Source: Actinomortierella ambigua (taxonomy: Eukaryota; Mortierellomycota; Mortierellomycetes; Mortierellales; Mortierellaceae). From it: a DNA stretch of 46,785 nucleotides. Under the pieces are notes generated by a model. It saw only the letters and a list, made by a program, of their open reading frames with translations. It did not search any database and had not been told where the DNA came from. Shown in pieces: positions 10,028 to 23,000 of the stretch; position 1 is the first letter of the stretch; each line of letters opens with the position of its first letter. Position numbers and translations under genes: made by a program. Location: positions 1-46,785 of the forward strand of contig JAAAJB010000222.1 of the NCBI GenBank assembly GCA_016098155.1, written 5' to 3'.

Positions 10028-13000
10028 CTACTTCATACTGAGCTCGATTGTCAAATTCATGTTCTTTTCCAACATAACTTGCACTTCATCTTCGAGCTTG
10101 GCGACTGTGGCCTTGAGGGCCGCCTTCTCGGCTTCCAGTGCCGCAATAGCATCGGCGCTGGCCTTGGATCCGCTGCCACTGCCCCCGCCGCCGCCGGAGC
10201 TCTTGGCCTTCTTCAGATCCTGACGCAAACGCTCCTGCTCGTGCTCCAAATGCTCGCGGATCTTGTTGAGCTCCTCGACATCCTCCTTGGCACGCCTGTA
10301 CTTGCGCTCCAAGTTGGTGCGTGTTCGCTCTACCTCTTGCAGGTCCTGAGTAGCCTTGGCCTGCTCGCGTTGCTGTTGTTCGAGCTGATCCTCCATGTCC
10401 TTGAGGCGACGGTCATGGCTACCCATACGGCGCTCGAGATAGGTCTTGTCTTTGACGGCAGCCTCCTTCTCGGCCCGTTCCTGTTCAAGCTTTTGCACGA
10501 GTGTCTGCAACTCTTGCTCGAAAGACTGCATTTGTTGCATGTGCGCCTGTTGCATCCCAGCCTCGGCATTGGCCACGGCCTGATCTAGCTGTGTCTTTTG
10601 CTCCTTGAGTAGCTGGGCAACCGACAGGTCGTGGGCCTTGTCCATGTCCGCACGCAGCTTGGCCAAGCCCGCCTCATGATGGCTGGACGCCTGCTCGTGC
10701 ATCGCGCGCGATTGCTCCTCCATTTGTGTCAACAAGTGCGATCTCTCCGTCGCCAGCTGCTCCATCTGCGCCTGGAAGTTCTCACGTTCGGCCGCCAGCT
10801 GCTCCACTTGCGCTTGGAAGTTCTTGCGATCAGCCGCCTGTTGTTCCTCGGTAGCTTGCAGCTTGCGAGCCAGTTCTTCCAGTTGCGCCTTGCTGTCATG
10901 CTCCATGGCCTGCATCAGCTCGTTCTGGCCACGCATCGTTTCCTGCGCATCCTCTTGAAGCTTCCTGATCTTGGCCTCGCGGTCCTTCAGGGACTGCTCC
11001 AGCTGGTCTACTCGGCCTTGCCAGATCGCGTGAGACTCCTGCAGCTTATCACCACTGGCCGCATGCGAGTCAGCCAACAACCGTTCAAGATCACGGGCTC
11101 GGGATTCAGCGTCTTGGGCTTGAGCCTGAGCATCCTGAGCTCGAGCTTGAGCGTCCTGTGCTTGAGCCTGAGCATCCTGTGCTAGGGCCCGAGCATCCTG
11201 AAGGTCCTCATCACGGTCACGCAGCGAATCCTCTTGATCTCTGAGGGTGGCTTCCTGCTCCTTCAAGGTGGCTTGTTGATCTCTCAAGGTCGCCTCTTGA
11301 TCCTTCAGAACCTCGTCTTGGTCTCTCAGCTTGTCTTCCCGCTCCCTCAAGGATTCCTCAAGCTGATGCAGACGAGCCTGTAGATCATGAACAGCACGCT
11401 CCGACGACTGGCTGGCTTCACGTGATGCCTGCTCATGCTGCTGTTGCTGGGCTGAAGCACGCTGCTCGAGTTCCTGGGCCTGCTGGGCCAACCGAGCCTG
11501 AAGCTCGCTCTGCATCTTGTCCATCTGAGCATGAGATTCCTCCAATTGGCGCTGAAGGTCCTGAGTCTGTTGGGCCAACCGAGTCTGAAGCTCACTCTGC
11601 ACCTTATCCATCTGAGCCTGAGAATCGTTCAACTGGCGCTGGAGGTCCTGGGATTGGGCTTGTTCCTGCTCGATCTGTTCCCTCAGGGCCGACATCTCCT
11701 TCTTGTTTGCCGAGGCCTCGCGCAGCAAACCCTTGACAATCTCCTGGAACTGGCCGTCGGCCTTGTGCTTTTCCTCGGTCATGGTAACGATCTGATCGTG
11801 CATCTCCTGCATCCGCGCTTGGTCTTCAGCTGCATTGGCGCCGACTGTGGCCTGGCTCTGCAAAAACTCGCGCTCCTGTTGCCACTGCTCCTCACGACGC
11901 TGGAGCTCATCGACAATCTTGACATTGTCCTCCATCATCTCATTGATCTGAGCCTCCAGCTCTGCAACACGTTGCCCAAAGTCGCCATGAGTCGATTGCG
12001 TCTGCTGATGCTGTTGCTGCATTTGTTCCAGCTGTTGCTCCAGTTGCTTAACCAGCTCTTGATGCTTCGTCTTGTCTTCAGCCAGAGCGATCTCAAGCTT
12101 GTCTACCGTCGCCTCCATGTCGTGCTTCTGACGGGCCAGTTGCTCGACAGCCGCGTCACGCTCCTGCGTCAACGACGCGATCGAGGCTTCGGTCTCGTGT
12201 TGGATTGCATTCACTCGAGAGCGAAGAAGCTCCAGCTCCTCACGCACTGTCTCGAGCTCCTTCTCCTTGAGGCTTCGCTCTTCCACGTGGGTCTCGGCTT
12301 GCTGGTGCATCTGCTGCTCTACTTGTTCAATAGTGCCTTTGAGGGTCGAGATCTGAGCAGCATGCTGCTCCTCACTCTGATCGCGCTCTTCCTCGAACCG
12401 ATCATTGAGACGCTTCTCGAGGCCGTCCATTTGATCGCGATGGTCATCCTCCAAATCCTCACGCAGCTGATCCAGTTGCCGCTGCACCGCCTGCGCATGC
12501 TCCGACTGCAACCGATCCTCGAGCTCACGCAGTGCCTGTTCTTGCTTGTCTTGCAGCGTATCCTCGAGATTTTGAATCGCTTGTGCATGCTTCTCCTGCA
12601 ATGTATCCTCGAGCTCTTTGAGTGCCTGAGCTTGCTCGTCTTGCAGATCCCGAAGCGCATCGGCGTGCTCTCGCTCTTTGCGGTCAAGCTCGTCCTCGAG
12701 CTTACGCCGGCTCTCTTCCAAGTCGTCCTCCTTGTCGCGCAGGTCCTCATCGCGCTCGCGGACATCCTGTTCAAGCCTGTCAATTGCATCGCGCAGTTCA
12801 CGCTCCTTACGCTCAAACTCTTCCAGGAGCTGCTTCTTTTGCGCCTCCCCCTCTCCGTCGTCCGAGTCGCCCTCTTTACTCTTCGTCTTGGCAGCACCCT
12901 CACGAAGGTCCTGCAGCTCATCCTGCAAATCGTCCAACTCGTCCTCGAGCTCTCGGACACGCGTCTGCAGTTGCTCGCGCTCGTCCTGTGCGTTGTCAAG

Positions 13001-16000
13001 GTCTTGTTGGCTATCAAGCAGCTCCTCCTCGAGCTGCGCAACTCGGCTGTTGAGCTTCGTCAGCTGCACATCCTCGTTCTCGTCCATCGACACCGTACCG
13101 ACCAGCGAGCGGCTCTGGCCTTCGTCCGCCAGCATCTGAATCTGAATCGACGACGACGTTGCTGGTGCGGGTACCGACGTAACCACTGCTGCGGCAGGTG
13201 GGGAAGCTGGTACGGGAGGCGGGACAAACTTTTTACCATTAACGACAGTCGCACCAGCGGGCGGCGGGCCAGGAGGCGGGAGGATCTGCTTGCTCAATCC
13301 AGACCTTGCACCGCGTGCGCTGGCACCACTGCCAGACCGTTTGGCAATGTTGGGGGATGGCGGTAAACTGCCGCTTTCGGGTGAGCAAGGGATGGGGGGC
13401 AGAGCCGTCTGAGGTGGCGAACCGGCAGATAGCAACGGCGAGATGGAGCCCGACGAAGAGACAAAGGATTTAACCGATCGGGAAGACAGGATACTGCTCG
13501 TGGAAGAGTCTTGGCGCTGAAGCGTGGACTGGTTCGGGATCACGGTAGTGGTCATGGTCGTCTGGATTCGCATGGGCGCTGTCGGACGGCCGTCATTAAG
13601 TACCGACGCAGCACCCATCATATCTGGTGGATGATGATCTTGGTGCTCGTCTGAAGGAATGTTGTTACTCGTCATCCTCACATACGATGGCTTGATCACG
13701 GGCGTCAACGACCTTCGTGCAGAGTCCAAGCTTGACCGCGGAGAAACATCTCTTGACGAGTCTGCAGGTAAAGCGTTAATGCCACCAGGAACGTTCTTGA
13801 AGCTGACTACTGACATGCGGTCATCATCGGCAATGGTGGCGGTGGCAGCCTCGATCGAGACAGTCATGACAGAAACGCTCGCAGCAGCAGCGGCAGGGGT
13901 GGCACCTGACGCCGGTGAGTCTGGGATTGGAGGTGGTGGTGGAATGTTGAAGGGGGCCGCGGCATCTCCTCTTGCCATCGTCGAAGGCGGCGACAAGATC
14001 TCGCGCGAGTAAATCTCTGGTGGGGAAGGCAGTGGGGGCGCACGTTCAGCCGAGGGCGAGAGGGCTGGTGGAAGAGTCAGATTAGATATCACAGAAGCGG
14101 TGCTCTGCTTGGACTTGGTGTTCGACCTGAACGGACCATCGCCGTCGCCCTCGCGAGATGGTTGGTTCGTGGACTGACCTGGTACTTGATCCTTGCGTGC
14201 ATATTGTACCTTGAGCGGTGGTGAGTCCAAGCTGCTGCTTGCAGTGTCGTCACTTCGTGTGGCACCAGCCTTGCTGCCAGGAGGAGGTGTTGGCGTTGGG
14301 ATGGTGAGTGGGGGTAGCTGAGGATGATCCTTTGATGGCCGACGCCCAGGTGCACTTTGCTGACCGCGCAGCGACAGTGACGGACCTTCTCTCTTCTGCT
14401 GGTTCCGCAACTCACGATCGCGCGAGTAGTCGTCATCATAGTCTGTCAGCTCCTCCTCCCCCGCGGTCGAGTATCGAGGGCCACCGCCATTATGAGCAGT
14501 CTTGTGCAGCACTTGCTCCTCGTTATCTGAGTGAGAGCTGGTCGACAGGCGGTTCACAATGGCCTGACGCGGCTTCTGGTGCTCGTCTTCATTGTCAGCC
14601 TTGTCTAAGAGAACCTCCCACGAGCGTCTATTGCTGTTGCCTGTGCCCACATCGCCTTCATGGCCAGAATGCCACGAAAACCGAGTTGAGTCACGGATGT
14701 CATCGCGGCCGGGCAAGTCGCCGTCATTCTCAGTGTTACTGTTGACATGATCACCCTTTGGCGTTCTAGATCCTGACCGCGAGCGATGCCTGCGGCTAGA
14801 GGGTGATTGGGAACGAGAACGAGACCTTGAGCGAGATCTGGAGCGTGAGAAGGAGCGAGATCGCGAACGAGAACGAGAACGAGAATGGGAACGGGAGCGA
14901 GATCGAGAACGAGAACGAGAACGAGAACGGGAGCGAGAATGGGAAATAGAACGGGAGCGCACCGATCCAGTCCTGTTCCTGCTTCGGCTTTGGCTTCGGC
15001 TTCTGGATCTAGCTGATTGTGGAGATCTTGACCTTGATCTGGAATATGATCTCGACCGTGATCGTGACTTTGACCGTGAGTAGTGGCTCCAGGAACGGGC
15101 GACAGACCGCGAGCGAGAACGAGAGCGAGAATGGGAGCGAGAGCGAGAACGGGAACGAGAACGAGAGCGAGAACGAGAACGAGAGCGAGAACGAGAACGA
15201 GAGCGAGAACGAGAACGAGTGTGCGAGCGCGAGCGAGATCTTGACCGTGAGTCAAGAGAGTCTCGGCTACGACGTGAGTAAGGTGACCGCGACCGCGACC
15301 GCGACCGTGATCGAGATCGGGACCGGGACCGGGAAAGGGATGAACCCCTCGAGCGACGGGAGGGTGATCGAGATCGAGAATGCGAGCGGGATCTTGTGCT
15401 ACCATCGTCCTTCTCGATCGCTTTGCCTAGCTGTTTGTCTTTTTCCATCGTTGCAGCACGCGATAATGGTTTTGGTGACCACGAACGCGACCGGCGATTT
15501 TCCTCTTTGCTGCTGCTGCTGGCTTTCGTGTCGCCACTGTCTTTGCCGCCCTTGGTTCCTGAATAGGTGTTGAAGCGGTCAAAGAGGCCAAATTCTTGGC
15601 GGCCAGCACCGGGCCCGCGATAATCCGTGTCGTCCTCGTCATCACTGTATGCCTTCTTTTTCTGTCCTAAGCTGCTCCGCCAGTTGGCCGTCTGTTCGTT
15701 CCAGGTAGGCACAAATTTGTCCGGTAGACTGGACCGTCGACGGCTCTTGAGGTCCTTGAAGGCCGAACGGCGGTCACCTGCCTTGGTACCGTCATCTGCA
15801 GCCGCAGTTGGAGGAGGAGACATGCGCCAGCTGTTCATGGCCTGTTGACGGCTTGTGTCCACGACTGGTGGAGATCCTAGCATGTCATCGAGGCTAATAC
15901 GCTTGCCTGTCGCCTCCGAACTGAGTGAGGGGTAGCCTTTGCTGTCTGGCATGCGATCCTTAATCGGCGGAAGGTCCTTGTCCAATTTCGTGCCCCCGGG

Positions 16001-17558
16001 AGACGTGCCCTGATTGCGGAGAGATGAGCTTGAGTTAAAACGCGATGTCTGACTTGGAACACGCTTTATGAACGTTAATCCTGCACCGTTCTTGCCACCT
16101 TCGCTCGGGATGATTGACATCGCTTCACCTACTTCGACTTTGATCTGTTCAGGAGGGCGGTGGCCTTGCACTGACTCATCTTTTCGACCCTCGGCACCCT
16201 TGGACTTGCTGGCAGTGGCTCCATAGGCGGCATGTTGGTTGGCAACTGGCATCTGGTTTCCGGATGGTGACGAGTGTTGCTGCTGCTGTGGCCTTCCGCC
16301 GCTCAAGTCTCGTGGAGGAGGAGGGTAAGGGTAATTATGAGCGAGGCCTTTCATAGGAGGGGACCTAACTGCCTTGACAACAATAGCCTCGTCATCGCTC
16401 CAAGGCAAAATCTCCGTCTCGCTCGCATCTGTGCCAGGCGACATGACCCTATCATCTTTCTTTGGTGGCGGAGGTGGTCCTTGCTGATGCTGTTGGTGGC
16501 GATTATGTCGATCGTTTTTGGTGGCAGGGATGGACGATGCGTTGGAGGTTGTAGAGGGCGAGTAAGCCAAGCTCCCGTCGCCACGGCCCTGAGAGCCTTG
16601 ATATCCTTGATAGGCATGGCCACCGTGGCTTTGTTGATGTGGCTGCTGCCGATAATGGTCGTCGTCCGACTCGTACGGGCCTCGTCTGTACTGTGACTGT
16701 CCGCCATATCCACCATGTGGCGTAGCACCCATTGGAGGTGATTGATAGCTCTGAGGACTGACGGGTGAGCGCCAGCTATCGGGTGTGTGCGAGCGACTAT
16801 GGTCGTAGCCATGGCCGTATCCACTGCTACCATATCCACTATACTGCGGCTGTTGACGAGAAGGCGAAGGGCCCATATATGGCGAGCTGTAGCCACTCTG
16901 CCCGCCATGCTGGTAGTGGGGAGGCAATGGTCCATTGCCTTGCAGAGATGAGGCATCGCTCCACGTCCGACTATGTTGACTAGGATTGGAGCGTTGAGAT
17001 GGATAGTGTTGCTGAGCATAAGGGTCCTGTCGGCCATATCCATCGTTCGGGCCGTCCTGGCCAAAATAGCGGCGACCGTTGTAAGGCTCGGATCCAGCAG
17101 AGTGCGGCGCAGGCGAGGAAGGCGACATGGGTGCCGAGGCAGGATCGTAGGAGCCGACAGACGATGGTGGTGGCGGGGGGCGCTGCCTCTATTGATTTAA
17201 GGATACAATCGAATGGTTAGCTTGCCTGCTTCCGAAGAGAAAGCTGTTTAGACCTTCCAAAACAGAGATAGAAAAGAGTTTGGTCACAAATTGACGTGGA
17301 TGGTGTCTTATTGGACAACTGACACCCACATTGAGGACGACAGACAATTGGGCGTAGACAACAACAGTAACTTACAGCATTCGAAGGTAGAGGAGATGAG
17401 GACGAGGACGAGGCGGGTGTAGGGAGGGCGCCATTGTTGGAGGAACTGCTGCCTCCTGGAGTAGCCTCCTTGGCAGCATCACGGGTGCGATCGCGGGGCT
17501 GGCGGGGGGTCCTGGGTTGCCCGCGGAGACTGGCTCCTGGGCCAGCATAACGCGACAT
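10028..17558 (-). CDS. Giant SR-repeat / proline-rich / coiled-coil protein, function unknown
   Basis: Two exons (17558-17376, 17188-10028, phase-0 intron of 187 bp) predict 2447 residues. The order is: a disordered, Gly/Tyr/Pro/Gln/Ser-rich N-terminus (1 to about 640) with prion-like composition; an Arg-Ser dipeptide block (about 650-870) like SR splicing factors; a mixed charged linker; a proline-rich stretch (about 1100-1400) with PPPGPPP-type motifs; a long acidic/Gln-rich coiled coil (about 1435-2380); a Gly-Ser hinge near 2390; and a final short helix. Inside the coil are 7-residue repeats (LRDQEAT type about 2008-2058, AQDAQAQ type about 2061-2091) and a nearly duplicated 28-residue unit (about 1905-1965). 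No enzyme domain, RRM or membrane segment is visible. It could be a scaffold for nuclear speckles, cytoskeleton or polarity sites. The coding evidence is strong (7.1 kb open frame); the function is not assigned. Confidence 0.88.
14760..15420 (-). repeat. SR-encoding tandem repeat block within the giant gene
   Basis: About 660 bases of short degenerate units; on the + strand they read as variants of GAGCGAGAACGAGAAC. On the coding strand they give alternating Arg and Ser. Translated in other frames the same DNA gives Leu-Val and Glu-Asn repeats that are artefacts. Confidence 0.9.
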
Positions 17559-20030
17559 GGGTCAAGGGAGAGAGGGGGTGGATGGTTCAGACGATACTGG
17601 AAGGTGTGCTGTTTTTAGACTGGGGGAAATGAATTCCAAAGTAAATTGTGAGTTGTTGGCGAGGGGAGGGAGGGGCTATCCCTGATTGAATTTCAGAGCC
17701 GTTAAAGTACGTAGAGGGAGCAGAGTGGGGTCAAAGAGTAACAACGAGAGGGGCCTTAGTAGAGGGGCAGAGGAACAAAGGTGCAAGCGAAAGAAAACGT
17801 TAATGCTGGTGGATCACGAGTGGTTTGGAAACTGCGCTGTCGATGGAGCTGACAGGCGTGTGATAATCCGGGATGATTGATGTTCCACTCAGGAACGACG
17901 AAGGAAGGAGTTGAACTCTGTACCTGAGAGAAGGATGAGTTTGCTGCTCAACAATCCATGCCTCTGAAAGAATGATGAGTAGCCCGAATTAGAGGAGAGA
18001 GAGGGCGGGACGAGGATAGCAGGAAGATGATGAATGGCCCAGATGATGAAAGGGAGGAAGAGGAATGAGAGATGATGAAAGTGGATGATGGGTGCTAAGG
18101 ACTTCTTTTTTTCCGCCAGTGTTCTACCCGTACAGTTGTTCTGAGAGCCGTTTAGCTTTTGGTGTGTGATATAGTTGCCTTCCATTTCCAGCACAATTTA
18201 CTGCACCTCGCTAAGTTGGCCGGGATTGTTGGTGGGCTCCTCCCTCTTATCCCTCCCTCGTGGCATGAGGATGAAGAGCCGTCGAACAATGGGTAGTACG
18301 ATATACAAAAAAATTACGAGACACGATCACCAAACTACCTTGGTGCGCGTGAGTCTTTAAGCCTATTCCGTGTAGTTGGTAGAACCGAAACGGAGTTGTT
18401 CCAGACGCCCTTCAATTCTTCACCTTCTTAACCATTGGCATCCACCATGATCTACTTGAGGCCCTCTCCATCTCTCGCTGTCTTTCAGTGTACATTCCCA
18501 GATGATATGCTGACCATTTTCACTTATCAATCGCCTCGGGGCCGCCTTACGCATCCTTTTAGCCACTCCAAGGGCTAGCTGCATTCTACTCGCAGCCAAT
18601 TTATCTTTGGTTGTCCGGCGAAACGTTTGTACATGACCATTGGCCGTTAGACGGAGTCAGTAAAATGAGACCACGGGAAAGAGCCTGGAACTTTGAGGTC
18701 TGCATTGCTGAGTTTGTGTGCTGCCTGTGACTGGGATGCCCATGCATTGGAAGGCTGTCGATCATGCGGTGGGCCTCTTCCACTAGGAGGTCTTGCTCCC
18801 CCCCCCTTCCATATGGAAAAGCAGGCTACAGCTGGTAAATATCGTTGGATCCCCATCAGCTAGCTTCAGCCCGACATCAAACCAGCGTTCCTCTCACTGC
18901 AGGTCATCGTGTGCAGCGCGCAGGTGGTTGACAATCACCAGAGCTCCCTTGCATTCAATTGTCCAACGCTAGTTTCAAAAAGGGGATGAACCAACGCTTG
19001 TCTATTTGGCACCCAGTGTCTCCGCCGCATACATACCTAGCTTCGTTCGTAAGGTGTTGGTCTTGGCTGCTGTTTGCAACTTATACTTGAAGATGGGACA
19101 AAGAGGGACACGCCGATACCTTTTGACAGTCGGGTAAGGACACAGAGGAAGCTTAAAAATATGAGAGTGCAACAGCGTGGAGGAAAGCTGCGACGGCACA
19201 GCTGAAGGATGGAAGAGTGAGGGATTACGCCAAAGTTGGGATTAGCAGACTCTCCTAGGCTTTGTGGACATTTTTCGAGCTGGCCCAACGCAGACGCCCG
19301 GTGCAACGGTCATGTTATTGTAGACAGGACACGAGGTATGAGCGTATGGAGGCGCAAGTCATTGGAAACACTTTCATTAAGAGACACAGCGAGGCACAAT
19401 GCAATTTATGGTATATTCACTATTGTTTGAACCGTCTCTGTTTAAGCTGGAGATATGCCAAACTAATCAGCAGTGGGTCCTGGGACTACCTACATCATCG
19501 CCACTCTTTACTACTCAGGCTAGTCTTCCGCTCCAACAGTAATCAATTTCATTGCATTACGTGATCTTCAAATTCTTCCGAGGGGTTGGCGGATATGAAG
19601 GAAGCTGTGCTAAGAGAGGTGGAGTGCGTAGAATAGGCCCATTGATGGCGGCGGTTTGGAGAAAAGCACCATGGACCAAAGAGCAAGCCGGGTAAGCTTA
19701 CGCTGTGGGCCGAAACACCGATTGCCGCAGCCTCTGGCACTCCACGATGCACCCTCCTTATTAGCTGCAGAGAGGACTAATGTGACCTTCCAGCCATCCA
19801 ATAGGTTCAGATTGTAAACGGGCGCTCGTAGGCTGCGAGGACCATCGAGTGCCCGAGATAACGTGGCAATGAAGCACCATCTTGTGCGGCCCCCACCACT
19901 TCCTCACTAAAGCATGCAGTTTCTTACGCCATTTCATTTTCAGTTGCAAAAAAGCATGCACTATCTAAAGCGAAAAAAAAAGATCGCTAAAAAAGAGGCG
20001 CTAAAGCCATGGAAATCGGGAAAGTCACAA
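17559..20030. other. Intergenic region, no gene seen
   Basis: About 2.5 kb between the 5' end of the giant gene and the 3' end of the Ssd1-family gene. It includes the giant gene's promoter side (about 17559-18200). Open frames are short, overlap on both strands and show no known motif. No tRNA-like or transposon structure was noticed. Confidence 0.55.
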
Positions 20031-23000
20031 TCAAGCAAAGTGGGGAACAGGCTGTTGTTCATCATGCTCGGGTTCGGCAAATGGGTTCACAGCTGTGATG
20101 TTGATAACAGGAGGCGACATCTCCATTTCGACTGACAGCAACACCTGCAACTTGCCAAACACCTTGACACGCGTCACACGCTGGCTGGCATCTTCCGACT
20201 CATCTTCATCCTCTCCCTCAGTTGTCTCCGTAGTGCCAACAGCATGGCCCACCGACGAACCACCAAACGAATCATCTTCATAATCAGACTCATCGTCAAA
20301 CAGGCCGCGCTCGTCGTCATAGGCGTTGGTGGCATCATCAGGATGGTCGTTGGCCGCATAGGCACCAGGTGTGAACTCGGGCTCGTCCTCTTCCTTGATC
20401 TGCTGAAGGTTGTTGCCCAACTGCTCTTGCTGCTGTTGCTGGGCATCCTGCTCGTCCTCCACTGGCTTTATGGCATGTCGACTCCAGAACAGCTTGAGTT
20501 GATCTTTGTTCTCCAGCCATGTGAACTTCTCCAGGGGTAGGTGTTCCAAGTAGATGCGCTTCTCCAAACCGTACTCGGGAACAAGGATGTCAAATGCAGC
20601 ATCCAGCACACGGACCACAAGGGCATCTCGCACCACTGAGCCATGTTTAGCTGTCAGGTTCTTCAATAATACACTGAGGTAAAGGTGGCTCGACTGCTCC
20701 TGCGCGACCTTGGCTGCATCCTTCTTGATGTTGCAGTGGTTGGCATTCTTCTGGCACGATTCCTTGTTCAAGTAAAACTTGGATTCTATCAGATTACAGA
20801 AAAAAAGGAGACACCAACAGAGCCAAGAAGGGAAAATTGTCAGTAAATGTAAGAAAAGGGAAAAAAAAACTATATTGAATATTATTGCCTGTTTGTCATT
20901 TGCTCTCAAGAAGGACAAGGGAAGATGAAAGAAGACTTTCGGTCATCCTCGCAGTCCAGAAAAAGCCAGCCAGCCATCCGGAATGAAGTGCGGGGGGAGT
21001 GAGAAAAGAATGAAATGGGTATATGAACAAAACTGTTCCGCAATAGGGTATACTATTTGGAAGGGGTGGTTGAAAAGGTGACATGGGTGCGCCGAGGGGG
21101 GAGAGGGAGGAAGAGTTGACAGTGGAATATGTGTTGAGCGCATGACGACATTGCAATGACAGGTCAAGAAGCAATGGCCTGCACTGTTTGGATAGGGAGT
21201 GAATTGGTGCCTGCGGGCTTCCGATAAACAGGTTGCAGCAACACGGCTCGGCAACCCCACCTCTTCAGGCTTGTGCTAGCCGCTGTTGATTTCTTCGTGC
21301 CATTTGGTGCCAGATTGCTCGCCTCTCCTTATGTCAATGGCTAGTCCCAATATGGACGATTCCTCTGGATCATGAACCCAATAAGAAAATAGCTCACCTC
21401 CGGTCAAAGAAGCCTCCAGCATTCGGTGCACGATGATATCGGCATATCGACGGATGGGCGATGTGAAGTGGGTGTAAACCGGTGCGTTTAAGGCATAGTG
21501 GTGGTGCTTGGTGGAGTCGAGCATGCCGCTGCAGATGTACTTGGCTCGATGCATGGGCTTGATCACCAGTAGCCGGATCACCTTGCGGATATCCGGATCC
21601 TGAATAGCGTCCAAAGAAGCCTGCAGTGCACCTGAGCTCGAGGCATCTAACTCAATGCCCACTTTGCGCATGTTCTGGATAAACTCGGTCATCCGCTTCT
21701 CCAAGGGTTGCTCGTGGCGACGCAGCAAGGCTTGCTCGGGGAAGAACTGGCAGATCTGGCGCGCGACACTCATGTTGGCCAGAAGCATAAACTCCTCAAT
21801 CAGCCGATTGCTCTCCTTCAACTCGTACACTGATACATCCAGAGGGTTCTGCAGATCGTCCGTCTCGAATGCAAGTCTGATTGAGTTAATGGAAAGGGCG
21901 CCATTGTCGAAACGGCGTTGACGCAAAATTTGGGAGAGTTTCTATGGTTGCGATGCGGATACATGAGCAGATGTTAGCAGGCTTGAAAAAGGATCTCTAA
22001 AATATAAAAAATAAAATAAAATAAAATAAAAAAATGAGGCAACAACGCGGTAGATAGACTTACAAAGAAGATTTTGATATTGTCTTCAACCAGGTCGCGG
22101 GGCTGGCCAAAGACCTCGACCTTGGGATCGAGGTTGCCACTCGTAATTACACGCTGAGCGTCATCGTAAGACAGCTGGGTACATGAGCGAATGATCGACT
22201 TTGTAAAGCGAGTATCAAGGATCTCAGCCTGGTCATTCATCTTCCAGAAGACTGAGAAGGTGAGGCGGTCGACATTGGCTCTCAAACTGCACAAATCCTC
22301 GCACAAGACGTTCGGAAGCATAGGTATGGCTTTTTGCACAAGGTATACGGTCGTCGCACGGGATTTAGCCTCACGATCAAGGGCCGAACCCACTTTGATA
22401 AAGTGCGACACATCCGCAATATGAACACCAACCTCGTAGTTGCCATCATCCAGCTTGATGCAGGATACTGCATCATCCAGGTCCTTGGCAGTGACTGGGT
22501 CAATGGTAAACGTGCAAGTGTTGCGAAGATCCTCACGCTTGCTCTCCTCCTTCTCCGTGATCAACCAAGGCAGCTCAGGCAGGCACTTTTCAACCTTCTC
22601 GCCAAAGGCCGTCGTCATGACGTTGTTGTTGGCAAGCAGGGCCTCCGTCTCAATCTCAATGTTGCCAATGTCGCCCAGTTCACGTTCCAATTGGCCGAAG
22701 GGGTGGAGCGACGAAAGTGGCCAACGCTTGATGCTGGCAACGAACAGCTTGTGGGCGTATGCGGCGTGGTTGTGAATAAAGTCGGCAGGTGCCTGATCGA
22801 TGGGGATGGCGATCAGAGGAACACGTTTGTCTGTAGGCTTGAACCAGAAAATGCGAGGCTGTCCTTTGGAATCGTCATCATCCTGGCGGCGACGCTCGTT
22901 TTTCTTGGTGGATCCACTGGGGCGCTGCAGTGCCAAAGTGCCAGAAAACAACTGAACGGCTGAACGCTCAACAATGGATACAACGCGACCACAGTACTTT

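Noticed and set aside
11531..13366. 611-residue Leu-rich open frame on the + strand, opposite the giant gene
   Set aside because: It is the antisense reading of coiled-coil heptads (Gln/Glu/Leu codons read back as Leu/Gln), a common artefact. It has no domain and overlaps a convincing gene.
14605..15405. Leu-Val-Leu-Ala repeat frame in the SR block
   Set aside because: Alternative-frame reading of the Arg-Ser repeat DNA; composition is extreme and no start or domain supports it.
17559..20030. F-box-like or transposon-like coding remnants
   Set aside because: Short segments such as one near 18490 looked vaguely protein-like but were interrupted by stops within about 30 codons and matched no motif.
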